A stretch of 64,000 nt of DNA, from NCBI GenBank assembly GCA_019614645.1, contig JABWDB010000007.1:2356001-2420000 (forward strand), in the 5' to 3' direction. The stretch comes from Stratiolaelaps scimitus (lineage: Eukaryota > Arthropoda > Arachnida > Mesostigmata > Laelapidae). How positions within the stretch are numbered: the first letter of the stretch is position 1; each line of letters opens with the position of its first letter. Positions 51,720 to 63,618 of the stretch are shown piece by piece. The notes beneath the pieces were generated by a model. That model was not told where the DNA came from, did no database searches, and worked only from the letters and a program-made list of their open reading frames with translations. The position numbers and the translations under genes are program-made.

Positions 51720-53456
51720 GATAAACAAGCAATATCCGGTGGTGGCTGCCTTGTAAGATAACGATTTCATGATTATGTTTATAGGACACATCCAATGTTG
51801 GCAATAGTATGAGAAACAGTTTACACGAACTAATAAAATATTTTTTTTTTTTATAGAGAAAACCACGAACTTCTCATGTTCTTAACAAAACTAGGGGGTA
51901 TGTATTGGTTAATTACAGTCGTCGAATATAGTTTGCCGTCGCGAATTGTATCACGACGAAGGCGGGAAATTAGCACTCGTTGTTTCTACAAGTCTGAAGT
52001 AAGCATGGGAATCCAATGATCGATGGCATACTATATATCAGAGATGAAATTGATCTTTTAAAAGTTGCCGAGTTCACCGCAGAATCAATCTGATAGCGAG
52101 GGATATATTCATTCGATATTAGTGACCTTTATCGCGTCAGGCTAGTAAATAAATAGTGTATCTAACCCGTTGTTGCAAATTAAGCATCACACAGACACAC
52201 ACACGCGATATTCGAAATAATTTAAATACGATTTATTTTACATAATATTTTGTCTGTCCCTTATTTAACTACAACGTTCGTTGAGAGAGCCTTCTACCTA
52301 TTTTGTGAATAATAAATATTTATTAGTTACTGTCGTCGAGTGGCACATTTTTCGCCACATACTGGATTATTCTCTTTCGTTCTGGCGGCCACATTTGGCA
52401 TTGTTAGCATTCTAAGTCCCGGCAGTGATCGGCCAGAAAGGTATAAACATCGTCATCTTTATTTTCATTAACGTCTGGCTACTTGGCGTTTGTCAGTAAA
52501 ATGCTGCAGGTGCCCAATTCGCGACGTTAGGGGGCGCATTATTCACCCATACATCGTAATCACGAAAATCAGGTGAAAGAAAATCAACGCCATCTAATCC
52601 TGGCGGCACCACTTAGCACCACTCGCACAAATCAAATCATAAGTCGATTACAGCATTTACCAATAAATGATATATAAATTATATTTGCTATGTATGGTTT
52701 GTTTTCGTAATAGATGATGTCTAGTTATAGTATTGTTATTGCTATAGTCTTAAGAAAAAAATTCTACCCTCCGACAGACTATAACTGATACAACTCAAGT
52801 AAATTACCCTTCGTTACAGATGATTTAAGGGAAGAATGTTGTTGAAAAATGTCCGTTTGGATAATTTCCATAAAAATGTCCATATTGAATCATTGTTCAA
52901 GCAGTGATAGGTTTGTGGGGTGTGGGTTATGAGTCGGCCAACGGAAAATTTGATTCTATCTTACACTAGTGTGCCGGCGACACATCAAACTGACCATGCG
53001 CTCGCTAATGAAATCGAATAGGAAAGCTCTTACAGAAAATAACCCATCCAACACAAAGCAAAAACTGTCGTGGATGTTAAACCCGGTCATCTAATGATCA
53101 AAGAACGAACCATTCGTTCCAAATTAGTTCTGAATAGATACTCATACATTGATTCAGTAGTGGGAATCGCTTCCTTTCCTCTCATGGATACATCACTCCT
53201 TCTATATCTTGATTAGGCATTCGTCTATCTTGACGGCCATACCATATGATCACTATTTCGCTAAGCAAACCTATACAGTTCTCGGGCAAGATTTTCGATC
53301 TAATCTTTACTGGTATTCACAGTTATTAAAAAGATACGACGGTTGTTGTTGTTGTGTGGTTATTGACCACAAGACACAATGAGCCTCCTCGCTAAACGAC
53401 GCAAGATGATACAATGTGACACGTATGTTCCCAGTCGCTCCCAGGTGAGGCAGATC

Positions 53457-53462
53457 TTTATT
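53457..53462 (-). promoter_or_regulatory. Candidate ARPC5 polyadenylation signal (AATAAA)
   Basis: AATAAA on the minus strand, about 195 bases after the ARPC5 stop codon. Confidence 0.4.
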
Positions 53463-53654
53463 TCGTATAGATGCTGCCAACACGGGAGGTGTACGAACTA
53501 CTCCTACTGCAAATAAATTCAAGGTTCAACTACACGTCGCCATAGGATTGAGCGACGAAGTGATGCCGTTCAAGTTTCGCAAGCAGTACCACCGATATTC
53601 ATCTAGATGTGTCTTCGGTATCGCGAACGAAGAGGGCCCTGTCGCTTAGACGAA

Positions 53655-55379
53655 TTAAACTGACTTCCTTGCCGTCATGACCCGAATGATGCAGCCAAGT
53701 CCGCCCTGGGCGAAGACCTTCTCGTGCCATGCGAGCAGATGACCTGACGAACCCTCTGCTGGCGATTCGAATCCTCGGTAGATGTACTTCATGAGCGTGT
53801 CGACGAGTTCCGGTTCCAACGACGAAATCACTGCGTCCATCTCCGAGACGCGGATAGCCAGCATGCATTTCATCGCTAGGCCGAATGCCTTATCCTACAG
53901 AAATGAGTAATCATACAAATCGTACACGAGGTGTATCGGTCATCGTTACACCAGCCTGATATAATTCAATGATATATTAAGAGTATTACGAAGGATAGAA
54001 ATCTAAGCAGCTCTACAATCACGTTTGAAGATTCTAGGCGCATCATGTTGTTAAATATTTACTATGAACAATATATATGATTAGAGGTAATATAGATCTT
54101 CTATATAGATTATAGGTAACATTGATCGTCTATACAGATTATAGGCTATATAGTGTCCTCCACGTATTTACAACGAACGTATACTTATTTATATATCAGC
54201 ATTCTCAAGGTTCTTACCTTAACATCAAATCCTTTAGCGTTAATTGGTGCGTTCTTGAGAACGACTTTAAGTGCCTCTCCAGGCTTCGATGTGTTGTCCA
54301 AACAGATAGTCAAATGCGATGAGTTAAGGCGGTCATTGCGTCATATGTGCGCTTGAAATAATTTTGTTAGGTATACCTAGGTATATATATACGTTTTGAC
54401 TAACAGGAATCACAGAGTTAATAAGGTAAATGGCTAGAGAAAATATAGGTAACAAATTAAGCCTTTACTGGAAACTATTAAGGCGGGCAGTCATGATATT
54501 AGTTTGAAGTAGCCATTCGCCTATCACAATTATTATCGTAACAAGGAGCATTAGGGTTGAGCTCTTCAGTGAACAAGAGGATACACCATGCTACAGGCGT
54601 CAACGGCGTAAAACAGTTCTTGAGAAAAGGGCAGCGATTGCTGGACAGACGATTCGTCCGGATACAGCTCAAGCCCAACCGAACCAACGTCATCTAGTTA
54701 CAGTTGTATCGGTCTTAACAAAACAAAATACGTAGCTTGCTCGAGCCGATTGAGATATTAACGTACAGTGGCAATGCCTCTCATTTCAAGAACTTTGGCA
54801 ATCATTGATAGAACTGGCCTTATAAATGTACGTTATAGTATTTATATAAATACTATAAATAGTAAATGCCTTATAAATAAGTGAATAATATTAGAAGCTA
54901 TAGCAATAAGTATTTCTGAGAAACCGCGTTGTCAAAGAAGATATTTTTTGATCTCGCCATGCAACCTCCTGCCTACAGCAGCTATACATCTACTGCTAAG
55001 TATTATTTGAACAAACTAATAATAATAAGAATAATAATAACGTTATAATTTGCTATGCATCATATTCTGAGCCAGTGTGGCAGCGCGATGCGTCAACGTC
55101 ATGGCATGAGCGTCCTGATGTGTCCATTTGTGAATTCGTAACTACTGTTTTTACCGATGACTGCACAGCTTCGCCTTTGTGTTGTTGTTGTTGTTGTTGT
55201 TTCTGTGCCCCAGGACAAAAAGGATATCTATTGAGGAGCGCGTTGACCTCCGCCTCATCGGGTCCCGGAACCTGCACCAACTCAGCGGATTCCCCGCCCG
55301 ATTCGTCGACGAACAGATCCTCATTGTACTGGTCGATGTCCAACTTGCGGAACGCCGATGATAACGTGTTGGTGGCCAT
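53655..55379 (-). CDS. ARPC5: ARPC5, Arp2/3 complex p16 subunit
   Basis: Smallest subunit of the Arp2/3 complex, which nucleates branched actin. Exons on the minus strand: 55379-55155, 54283-54218, 53894-53655. All junctions are phase 0, giving 176 aa (vertebrate ~151). The N-terminus MATNTLSSAFRKLDIDQYNE and GPDEAEVNALLN match the family. Exon 2 gives LKVVLKNAPINAK. Exon 3 gives LMKYIYRGFESP, WHEKVFAQGGLGCIIRV and the terminal MTARKSV. The extra length is a poly-Gln stretch at the end of exon 1 (~residues 60-66), just before the splice donor. The exon 2 acceptor (cgaag) has a weak pyrimidine tract but is the only AG that keeps frame. Confidence 0.95.
54086..54143. repeat. Two-unit 29 bp tandem repeat in ARPC5 intron
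   Basis: Units at 54086-54114 and 54115-54143 both begin ggtaa and end agattata, with a few substitutions between them. A third partial unit (gg...) follows. Confidence 0.75.
54835..54856. repeat. 22 bp perfect AT palindrome
   Basis: ATAGTATTTAT followed immediately by its reverse complement, in the first ARPC5 intron. The direct repeat ccttataaat flanks it at about 54818 and 54872. Confidence 0.85.
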
Positions 55380-55859
55380 TTTACGCTCTCCTTTGATGCA
55401 CAACTTGTGTCGTCACGATTCTGGCTCGGCTATTCGAGCATCCAGTATGACGACGACGACGACAACTGGTTAACGCCGAATAGTAGAACACACAACGTAA
55501 CATGGAAGACTTGTTAGAAAAGCTTGAACTCACTTCCGAGTCGACTAGCATCGAACGAGGACTCGGCCAATCGAGAGAGTATACTAAATTAATAGGCAAT
55601 GTAACAAATATGCATAGGTGCCGGTGATTTTTGTTCGTCTAGGGAATCTAATCCAATACGGTGGGTGTGTTAATAGTGGTGCACATTATATTCACTCACG
55701 TTCACTGATTTACGAAATACTGGAGAGAACCAAGCTGGAAGCTTCTACTGTTCGAAAGGCGATCGTCGACTGTCCAAGGAGTAAGATAATAATAATAATA
55801 CCACTAATAATACGTCTAAGTAGCTACTAATCGAACATGAACTTATTGTTGGTATCGAT

Positions 55860-56182
55860 TATGAATAGATGCTTCTTCCTCCTTCAACATGACGAATGTT
55901 TTGCCGTCGTCGAAGGCACAGCAGCAGCAGGCGGCGGAGGGCTGCACGGACCCGCCAAAGAATGAATATACACGCTGACACACGCACACACACCCACAGC
56001 TCCACTCCCGCACTGTTAATCACGTACACGATACGCAGACAAGCAGGCAGACATTAATAGGTACACGCCCAAGACCTACAGTACGCCGATTCCAAAACAG
56101 GAACTCGATCAACTGTGAGATGACGGTCGGGTAAACCTTGCGTCGAGCGAGGCCGCAACCTTCCGACGCGGCGAAGCAATAC

Positions 56183-56219
<37 letters not shown>

Positions 56220-56320
56220 TGAGCTGAGAAGCGACACAGCCAATCGAACGTATTTATTTATAGATAGATCGAGCGTCAGCGCTAACAGCTGCGACCTGTG
56301 ATCGGGCACCATTAACTCAC
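55860..56320. promoter_or_regulatory. GC-rich block upstream of ARPC5 with (GCC)n tract
   Basis: Upstream of the ARPC5 start on its strand. It contains CAG runs near 55920 and an uninterrupted GCC/GGC triplet tract at about 56180-56219. Position and composition suggest promoter or 5' UTR sequence for ARPC5. A poly-Gly ORF across it is only the triplet repeat. This is an inference; no core promoter motif was identified with confidence. Confidence 0.35.
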
Positions 56321-56630
56321 GTCACTTACCGCCAGGAATCACCTGCAGCTCACTCACACTTCGCACAGCCGTTTTAGACAGTGAATCTGCTGGAGTGATG
56401 GTATTGCTCTTCTTGTTGTTGTTATTGTGTACGTAGCAGACGACGACGACGACGATAACGTCAAATCGTGCATAGATATGGTTTTTATTATGGCGGAATG
56501 GTTGTGGAAAATAATGGGGAGCTTGAATGGAAGGAGGGAAATGGAAAACTTTGTTAATACAAGAAAAAATGGTAAACACTTACGGAATCATGTTAATTTG
56601 TATGAAGATTGCAGATGGATCACATTATGG

Positions 56631-57320
56631 CTACGATACAGGGTTATATACATGTATATATATATAACTTAAGGCTGTTATGCTTTGTGTAACGATCCTA
56701 TTGCTTAAATAGTGTTGACCTTTTTCAAAATATGTTTTTACTTCGTCATTAGAATCCTTCCTGTAGTCATAGAAACTAGCTAACTGAACTTCGTCATTGA
56801 AATTGAATACGGTTCCGAAGTTCTCAAAATAACCAATCTGTGTCATCTCATGAATAGCTATGTGGCACAGGAATCCTATGCCATAGATCTTTCTATTGCC
56901 CGATAATGGTTAACCAAATTTGATTTCCTACCTCAACATGTATGCCCGAAGAACCAATTCTGTCTTAGATGTACCGATAAGCTTCGAATCTTCGCGCGTA
57001 AACTGTAGCACCTGCGACGGCGAGGGCGCTCCGATTTGTTTGTACAAAAACAGCCCCAACAACAACAACATGTCTCCATCAAACGTAGGGACGATATCGA
57101 ATGTCAACATTTCGCATGAGCTAGCTCAGTGATTCGCATTCGTGTACACGTAACACGGCCAGTTGTCTGCTCTGTCAATGCCCAACCGTATGGGCCTCTC
57201 CTCCACCAATGCCCTCGCACCGAACACCCATCGCCTTGCAGCGAGTGAGCTGACGAGCCAAGTGTCAAAAGCAGGAGAGGACTCGGTGACGGTGGAGACA
57301 GCCTGCTGCGACTTCTATTG
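56631..57320 (-). pseudogene. Decayed intronless coding sequence, candidate endogenous viral nucleoprotein-like relic
   Basis: Reading leftward from about 57310, one frame gives roughly 220 codons of non-repetitive protein-like sequence broken by three in-frame stops: TGA just right of 57110, then TAG and TAA within 56893-56931. Between the stops the text is coherent, for example FDIVPTFDGDMLLLLGLFLY, SKTELVLRAYML and YGIGFLCHIAIHEMTQIGYF. The last codons run into a small (TA)n. A 39 bp splice could skip two of the stops, but the sequence inside reads on in frame, so decay is the simpler reading. No family is recognised. Lack of introns and accumulated stops fit a retropseudogene or an endogenised RNA-virus gene; the viral idea is speculative. 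Confidence 0.5.
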
Positions 57321-60300
57321 TCACTGCCGTCTGGCTGGTGGCATTCACTCCGGCCAGGAGCGAATCAGGTGTAAGTGTGCCCTATTGTATCTGGATGCAA
57401 TAGGTGATGGTGGTGGAATCGATCGAATTCCAGCAAGAACGACGATCCCCATTGAGACAGTGCGCCAATAAGGAGCCGGTGTGACTTCTGTGGCCCGTTC
57501 GCCTTGTTGCTTGCATCCGCTATCGGAATGCGTGAGGTTGTGACTCCCTGCGCCGGCTCTTATCACCTCTGAATGAGAGTTCTGAGTGCGTTTGGTCGCT
57601 TGAGGTAGGAGACTGGTCGCTCGCTGGGGTGTATTGTTTTGTTGTGCGTGGTGGTGTTTCTCGTTGTGCTTGGCTGGATGCTTCGACCCGGTAGCGTTCG
57701 TCTGTGAGTGGCTGCGTGCGACAGCGGAACTTGAGATTCTCTTCTATTCAACTACAACGAATCGAGCTAGGAAGTTCATGTCTGTATGCTGAGGTGCGTC
57801 CCTCAGCGGTTCTGAGAAAACGGAAAGGATGGCCTTCGGAAAGACTACACATGCGATTGTTTGCCGCGTACCGGAGAGTTATTGTAAACTGACAAGTATC
57901 GTCACGGGAACGCAAAGTACCGAAGAGGTTTGTATCGATGTAGAGTGACCTGAAATACACACGAACTTGACTTCATGTTTGGCGAACTTTACTTCGTACA
58001 AGAAAACGAACTCGGTAGAGCTACGGAGGGACTGACAATTCGAAGGTTTTCGTTCACGAAGACAGCTTCAATACAATAGCTCACCAATTTGTAATGCATA
58101 TACCCTTGACATCCAGAACTGTCCGCATTGTTTAACAGCTATTTCTGGTAGGAAACGGTCTATTGTAGTTCGCATTCACCGAAGTCGTGTTTTGGCTAAC
58201 GTGTGCAACCCTGCGCGAACCAATCGTTGTTCGGATCATAACGTGTTTTGACATAACGACGGTAGATGGAACACTCAAGGCTTCTTTGACAATAGCACGA
58301 AATCAGATTTAAATAGCATGTGGTCGTATAGATCTGACACTCTCGTGTTGCTATTAGAATCAAGGCGGGTTATAATGGGGTTCTGGAATGAGAGCTGGAT
58401 AGATGTGAGAAGTGAGAACTTTGTAATATTTGCCTGAAGCAAATATTCGACAACCAACAGGTGGTCACCATGTGTCTTATGCATAGACGACTCTGCAAAG
58501 ATTACATAGTTGTTGTGTGGTCATAATGCGGTTCTAGTAGTCGTTCGTTTTTTTTTTATGATATATCGTATATTGTTTAGATTGTATGTGTCGAGTGTTA
58601 ATGGTTCATGGGGTATATATGTGCCTTGATATGTGTGTGTGTGCGTGTATTGTTCTCAGTAAAATCATTGGTAAGGGTGCGGTTTGACAACTTCGGGAAC
58701 ACATTTAACGGGTGGCTTAAGTGGGTTTTGTTTATGTTCGTCCTACTTTGGGCGGAGTGGATAAATCTATTTCGTTTGATACCACCTATGGGTGTTACTC
58801 TGCATGGACTCGCGGTGCGTAACATGGCGGCCGGTCAGTAGGCATAATTATTTAGAGGACCGTCTTCCGTCAGGCGCTGTGTCATCGTCTACCTTAGTTA
58901 CAATAGCAAACACGCCGAACGAGGCGCCATTGGAGTATACTCGGCAAGTTCTTTGGTAAACGCCAAAGTATGTGGTGGACGTTTTATGGGCAACGCCAGT
59001 GCCAATTAGATCTAACAGTCTGCCTCAATATGATCTGTTTCCTAATTGCGCGTAATTACTGACTGTTAAGCTCGAAACGTGACTTCGCCTAGTCATTGAT
59101 ATACGGGAGCGTGCTAAATATGATAGATGTCCGCCTGTATTCTTCGGGCACTGCTGTTGAGCTACGGCTCTTCGCCTATGGCTGCTTATTACCTGTAGAG
59201 TGTATTTGAACTATATTATTCGACGGTATTAAGCATATAGAGAAACTATGCCTTCTAGTTTTGCAAATGCAGCAGAACGGAATGTTTGTCTTGTTACGAG
59301 CCATTGGACATTCGAAAGTATTTATATCTCAATGGCCGGAGAGCCTAAAGCAAGTGGAAGTTGCGACTTTGTACTTATTTACTCAACGAAATTCGCTTGT
59401 TATTAGTCCTCCAGTGCGGATACTTTGCAGGAGTGGTGTTTCTTTTTATTTTTAACTCAAAACATATAGCATCATGATTTCAATGACAATTGGCATAAAA
59501 GCAAGAATAGAATAGATGATTTTATTTCGTATTCTTGAATGTGGCGTTCTACATCCTACGTGGTGTGTGTGTGTGTGTGTGTGTGTGTAGGGGCCGAACC
59601 ATTGATTTATTTCCGTGCTCCCTAACGTTGCGGTGTTTCGGCTTCTTTTTCTATTTCGGCCTAATAACATACAGCATAAAACTGCTTATTCCGCTACGCT
59701 GCAGATTCGAAGGAGTGGGTCAGGTGGACAGGGGTCGACAGGACGAATAAATATGGACGGCCCAGGGATGCCATAGGAGACCAGCGCGGCAAGCAACTCT
59801 GTAGCCGAGTCGAAAGCTCGTACCTAAATTTCAACAAAATCTGACAACTGCAATAGGATAATTGATAAAGAGTCTAATGTTAGGTGAAATTAAGTATATT
59901 TTTGCATGATCGGCCATCGTCATCTACAGAGTGAATAGTCACGCGTAAAATGCGTACTTTAGAAAGATTCGACAAGAACAAAAACAACAACAATCGGGTT
60001 TTTGAAAGGGCTGCTCCATCGGCGAGAGACCCAAACTCGAAACGAATTATAATTCCATAAATGATTTAGTTACTAAATAGATGCACTTTACCTGCTCGTA
60101 TCTGCCGGATTTTTTTTTTTTTTAGAGCTGACCCTCAGCTGTTCCCCTATCTGACAGGCCTCAGCTCTTAACCTTATAGGTATTATCTGCCGGATTTAAC
60201 CATTCAAAAATTAGAGCACCATTTGTCTATTATCGCGATAATATTGTTATGGTTTGCGACGTTGGCTTCTTTTATTGTGGTTGTCATTATTATTATTATT

Positions 60301-61707
60301 ATTATCCAATACTGAAACAAACGCCTGCAATTTTGCCACGTTTGATCAATGTGCTGCCATTTGGAGTTGAACATCATTTGAGTTGCGCGGTATAACTATT
60401 ATCAACGCTAATTTAGCAAATAAATCGCTTTCCAAATATTTCTAGTCGTTATGTCTATCTTCGGTGGTGGCCAGCCGTATGCGGGATTGCAATGGCATTA
60501 AGCAGCCTGTACGCTTCGTTTCGTTTGGTTTTTGCCATTAATAAAGGTGCAATATCGTTCGTACGCAATTCTCCTTTCGAGCGAGTTACGAGAAGAATAG
60601 GTGCCGACGGCGACGGAGGGCCCATATTGCATTATTACCCTTCACCGACTTATTCAACTTTATTTATTAGCACTCATTCATGATCACGTACTTGACGATC
60701 ACACACCGATAAAAACGATTTGGAAATTTCTCGGTATCGCTATCAAATAGATAGGCCCATTTTTGTCTCAATTGGAAACTTCAATAAATATCAGCTGTGG
60801 CAACACAGCATAATTACACAATGCGAATTGCGCCTGTGTTCGAGTGCTTGCGAGTTGTATTCACGCTTATCACAACGCGATATCGAAGAAGCAATGAACT
60901 AAAATTGGACAGTTTCATTTCATCCGTCAGCGCGTCGTGCCTTGTTTCACCGTGTATTCCCGGCATTATTTCGAATCCAAAATCCAAAACATAACACACA
61001 CCATGAATATATTCTGCCATGGCGTCCCATTATTGAGGCGATCTCTGTCTGTGCCATTTACGCAGTGCTCCGTTTCAGCTTTACTCATTGGCCTCAAAGC
61101 ATTTTTAGCTCTGAGTTGGTAGTTCCTAAAAATGCTCGGATCAACATCCTGAAATAGAGCAAGCCGAAAAGAGAGAGAGAGCACACTTTCTGCCATTGGC
61201 ATGCTGTAGGCATGAAATTTCATGATAGTGCTGCTCATTTCAACAACACAGACAATGTATTGTTTGAATCGTTGATTTCAAACAACGCTTTTAACGTTAC
61301 AGTGCTGGCGTGATTGCTACATGCGAGACAAGACGAGTGAGAAAACATGTGTCGCGTTACAGCATTGCGCTCATGGCAGGGCATCATCGATGTCTATCGC
61401 GTTTACAAAGGCAGCATTGTTTCGCTCGTGGAAGCCGGTAGGGGATGGGGTGTAGTGTGTTGTTATTGTAGCCTGCGTATTTGTAATAATTCATTGCTTG
61501 TAATAATAGGAGATCATGGCAAAATATCAGCATACAATTATATAATTACAATAAATTTATGTTAATACTTTGACAGCAACTGCAGCTAGTCATCGTGTAT
61601 TATAAAGGTTTATCTTGGATGTATAGATTTTGTAGAACCTATCCTGTAAACTCAATGATCTATGCAGTATTCGCTCTGCGAACTGCTAAAGACGCACAAT
61701 AGTCTTC
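57321..61707. other. No gene recognised
   Basis: Includes a (GT)n tract at 59565-59588, a family B SINE at 60.1 kb and ATT runs near 60287. Frames of 60-90 codons on both strands show no family features. Confidence 0.5.
60112..60183 (-). mobile_element. Family B SINE, 5'-truncated, poly(A), 13 bp TSD
   Basis: Minus-strand tail fragment with a 12-13 base A-tail, seen as T on the plus strand at 60112-60124. An exact TATCTGCCGGATT direct repeat flanks it at 60099-60111 and 60184-60196. Confidence 0.88.
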
Positions 61708-62002
61708 TCAAGTGGTCACCATCACGTCTGTCATGCGTAGTGGCCTGCGTACGCTTGCAAGATCATTAATGAGTCTTTCCGAACCTCTACTAATTGATCG
61801 CATGGCCTCGAAAACAATTTGGGATAAGATGTACCTGTTACCAGGATCAGCGAATTTGAGGACTTCCTCCCCAGCGTGTTCTCCGCTGATTCCACAGTGT
61901 ACGCACTGTGGTGGACATATGTATGAGCTAGCCACCGTACCTGAAAACTGTTACATCCCATATTATGTAGGCACTTCCCAAGAGAGAACAGTGATAAAAT
62001 TA

Positions 62003-62043
62003 AGAAAAGGTTAAGAGCTGAGGGTCAGCTCGAAAAAACAGTT
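62003..62043 (+). mobile_element. Family B SINE, 41 bp internally deleted copy, 16 bp TSD
   Basis: Only ggttaagagctgagg joined directly to gtcagctcg plus an A-rich end. The ~25 bp between the two gctgagg motifs of the family is missing. Exact AACAGTGATAAAATTA copies flank it at 61987-62002 and 62044-62059. It lies inside the decayed coding sequence of 61.7-63.1 kb. Confidence 0.88.
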
Positions 62044-62809
62044 AACAGTGATAAAATTATCCGCTCTGGAGAGTGTCTTGAACCAGTCGCTACTGAAGGA
62101 GTTGCGTGCGCCTAATTTCTACTGAGGTGATCCGAGTTGGGAGCCAATGCCTCTTGTTATCATTCTGCCAATCTGCAGGAGTGTGGGCTCGAGTGTGGCT
62201 TGTCTTCTATGTCCGTCTAGTGATGATCTTACTCTATTTAAAGCTTTATCCGATTGTTTGCTTGCAAATGTCTAAACGAAAATGCTAATGACCTAAAGAT
62301 TCCGCAAATTTGACGAATTCGAAAAGGACCCTAATATAGCGAAACCGGGGCTGGTTCCGTTGATGCGCTAAGACTATGCCGCCTTCTCTAATGGGTCGAC
62401 ATGCTCTCATCTGGGAAAGGTTGGCCAAGATTTATATTCTGCATCTCGTTGGGGATACCCCTTGTCGCGTCCTCATACGCTTGAAGTTCATATGAGCGCT
62501 AAGAAATCGGAGAGGAACGTAGAGCATGGGGTAACCTGGGTGAGCATAAACTGTATCTTCAAACACGTAGAGCCGCCTGCCGGTGCATGGACACCAAGCG
62601 ATGTCGTGTTTCGTGCCAGCTCGTCGCGTTTTTGAGTGAGCACTTGTGGACTCATTTGTATACCGATAGGCGTTCAATGAGAAATCCAAAAGGTCCGCGT
62701 CGGCACATGTGATTCCTGGAAGGAGCTCTGCGATCATATCGTACAGGCCATCCCTCTCCTGTAGGAGTCCACCAACGAATAGAACTTTATTGTTATCACT
62801 ACGACTACT

Positions 62810-62906
62810 TCCTCATAGTAATACCTAAAAGGTTAAGAGCTGAGGCCTGCCAGATAGGGGACCAGCTGAGGGTCAGCTGAAAAAAAAAAAAAAAAAAAAA
62901 AAAAAA
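62810..62906 (+). mobile_element. Family B SINE, 5'-truncated, ~28 base poly(A), 12 bp TSD
   Basis: Body from cctcatagtaatacct to the agctgagggtcagctg tail, then a long pure A run to 62906. An exact ACTACGACTACT repeat flanks it at 62798-62809 and 62907-62918. The pure A-tail suggests the youngest copy. It interrupts a decayed coding sequence in frame. Confidence 0.9.
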
Positions 62907-63618
62907 ACTACGACTACTACTGATCTTCGTTTTAGCTATGATATAGACTACGTCCGCCTCACAACTGTTCCGTTGTATGATTGCTTGCATTACCAAGTCG
63001 ACCAATCGCCAAATGGCGGCTCGATCCGCGAACGGCACCATTGGATCGTGTACGCAACTTTCCTACGTTGTCCTCGTTCGCTTGTCCCCTTCTTGACAAC
63101 GACAACGGGACAACTGGGAACACTCTCCACCCAGCGGCGCTACGTACCATAGCCTACTTACCCGGTTACCGTTTGCCGGCTGCCCACTGCTGTTTACTCC
63201 ATTATCTGAGGGCCTCAGTAGATGACTTCCCTCTGTCGACCCCGCTGTGCTACACTGCACTGCACTATAATAGCTACCACTACTACAACTAGGCACTACT
63301 GGCAATATTATACTTTGGCTGCGAGCAGTTGCGAGCTACGATCATTTCGGCGTTTGCTCCTGCTGCCGCTGCTACGCTGGCCGCCTGATGAGGCGACGTG
63401 AAGTCTCAGCCGGCTGTTCCTACCTCCGTATGGCTGCTTCGCTAGCCTGGCCGGCCGTTTGCGTGTATACGTAACTCAGGGCTTGTTGTCCTGCCCCTAC
63501 CGGCAGCCTTAGGTTAGGCAGTCGATGGTCGAGGTAGTCGAGGAGCCTCCTGACTTTCAGCCGTCCGCGTAATCTGTCGGTGACACTACGCCGGCTTCAA
63601 CTGCCGCTGCGGCCGCCA

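Larger units (their letters stand above)
51274..53654. other. Convergent 3' region of ETFDH and ARPC5
   Basis: AT-rich, with AATAAA motifs for both genes. No further coding sequence is supported. Confidence 0.55.
61708..63065 (-). pseudogene. Decayed coding sequence split by two family B SINE insertions
   Basis: Unidentified protein-like sequence on the minus strand. Segment 63050-62430 is open except for a SINE at 62810-62906. Deleting the SINE and one 12 bp target copy leaves the frame intact, joining a part ending VVYIIAKTKISSS to a part beginning NNKVLFVGGLLQERDGLYDM. The frame then shows stops and a shift (62430-62060) and continues across a second SINE (62003-62043), also rejoined in frame. 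After two stops it enters a Cys-rich stretch (CPPQCVHCG) followed by VLKFADPGNRYIL, ending at TGA 61708. No introns are required. It is probably a pseudogene of viral, transposon or retrocopied origin; a spliced live gene is possible but needs poor splice sites. Confidence 0.45.

Noticed and set aside
56631..57110. Two-exon live gene model joined by a 39 bp intron (56893-56931)
   Set aside because: The splice signals and phase work, but 39 bp is very short for an intron, the skipped codons continue the protein sense in frame, and a further stop and coherent sequence lie upstream. A decayed continuous frame explains more.
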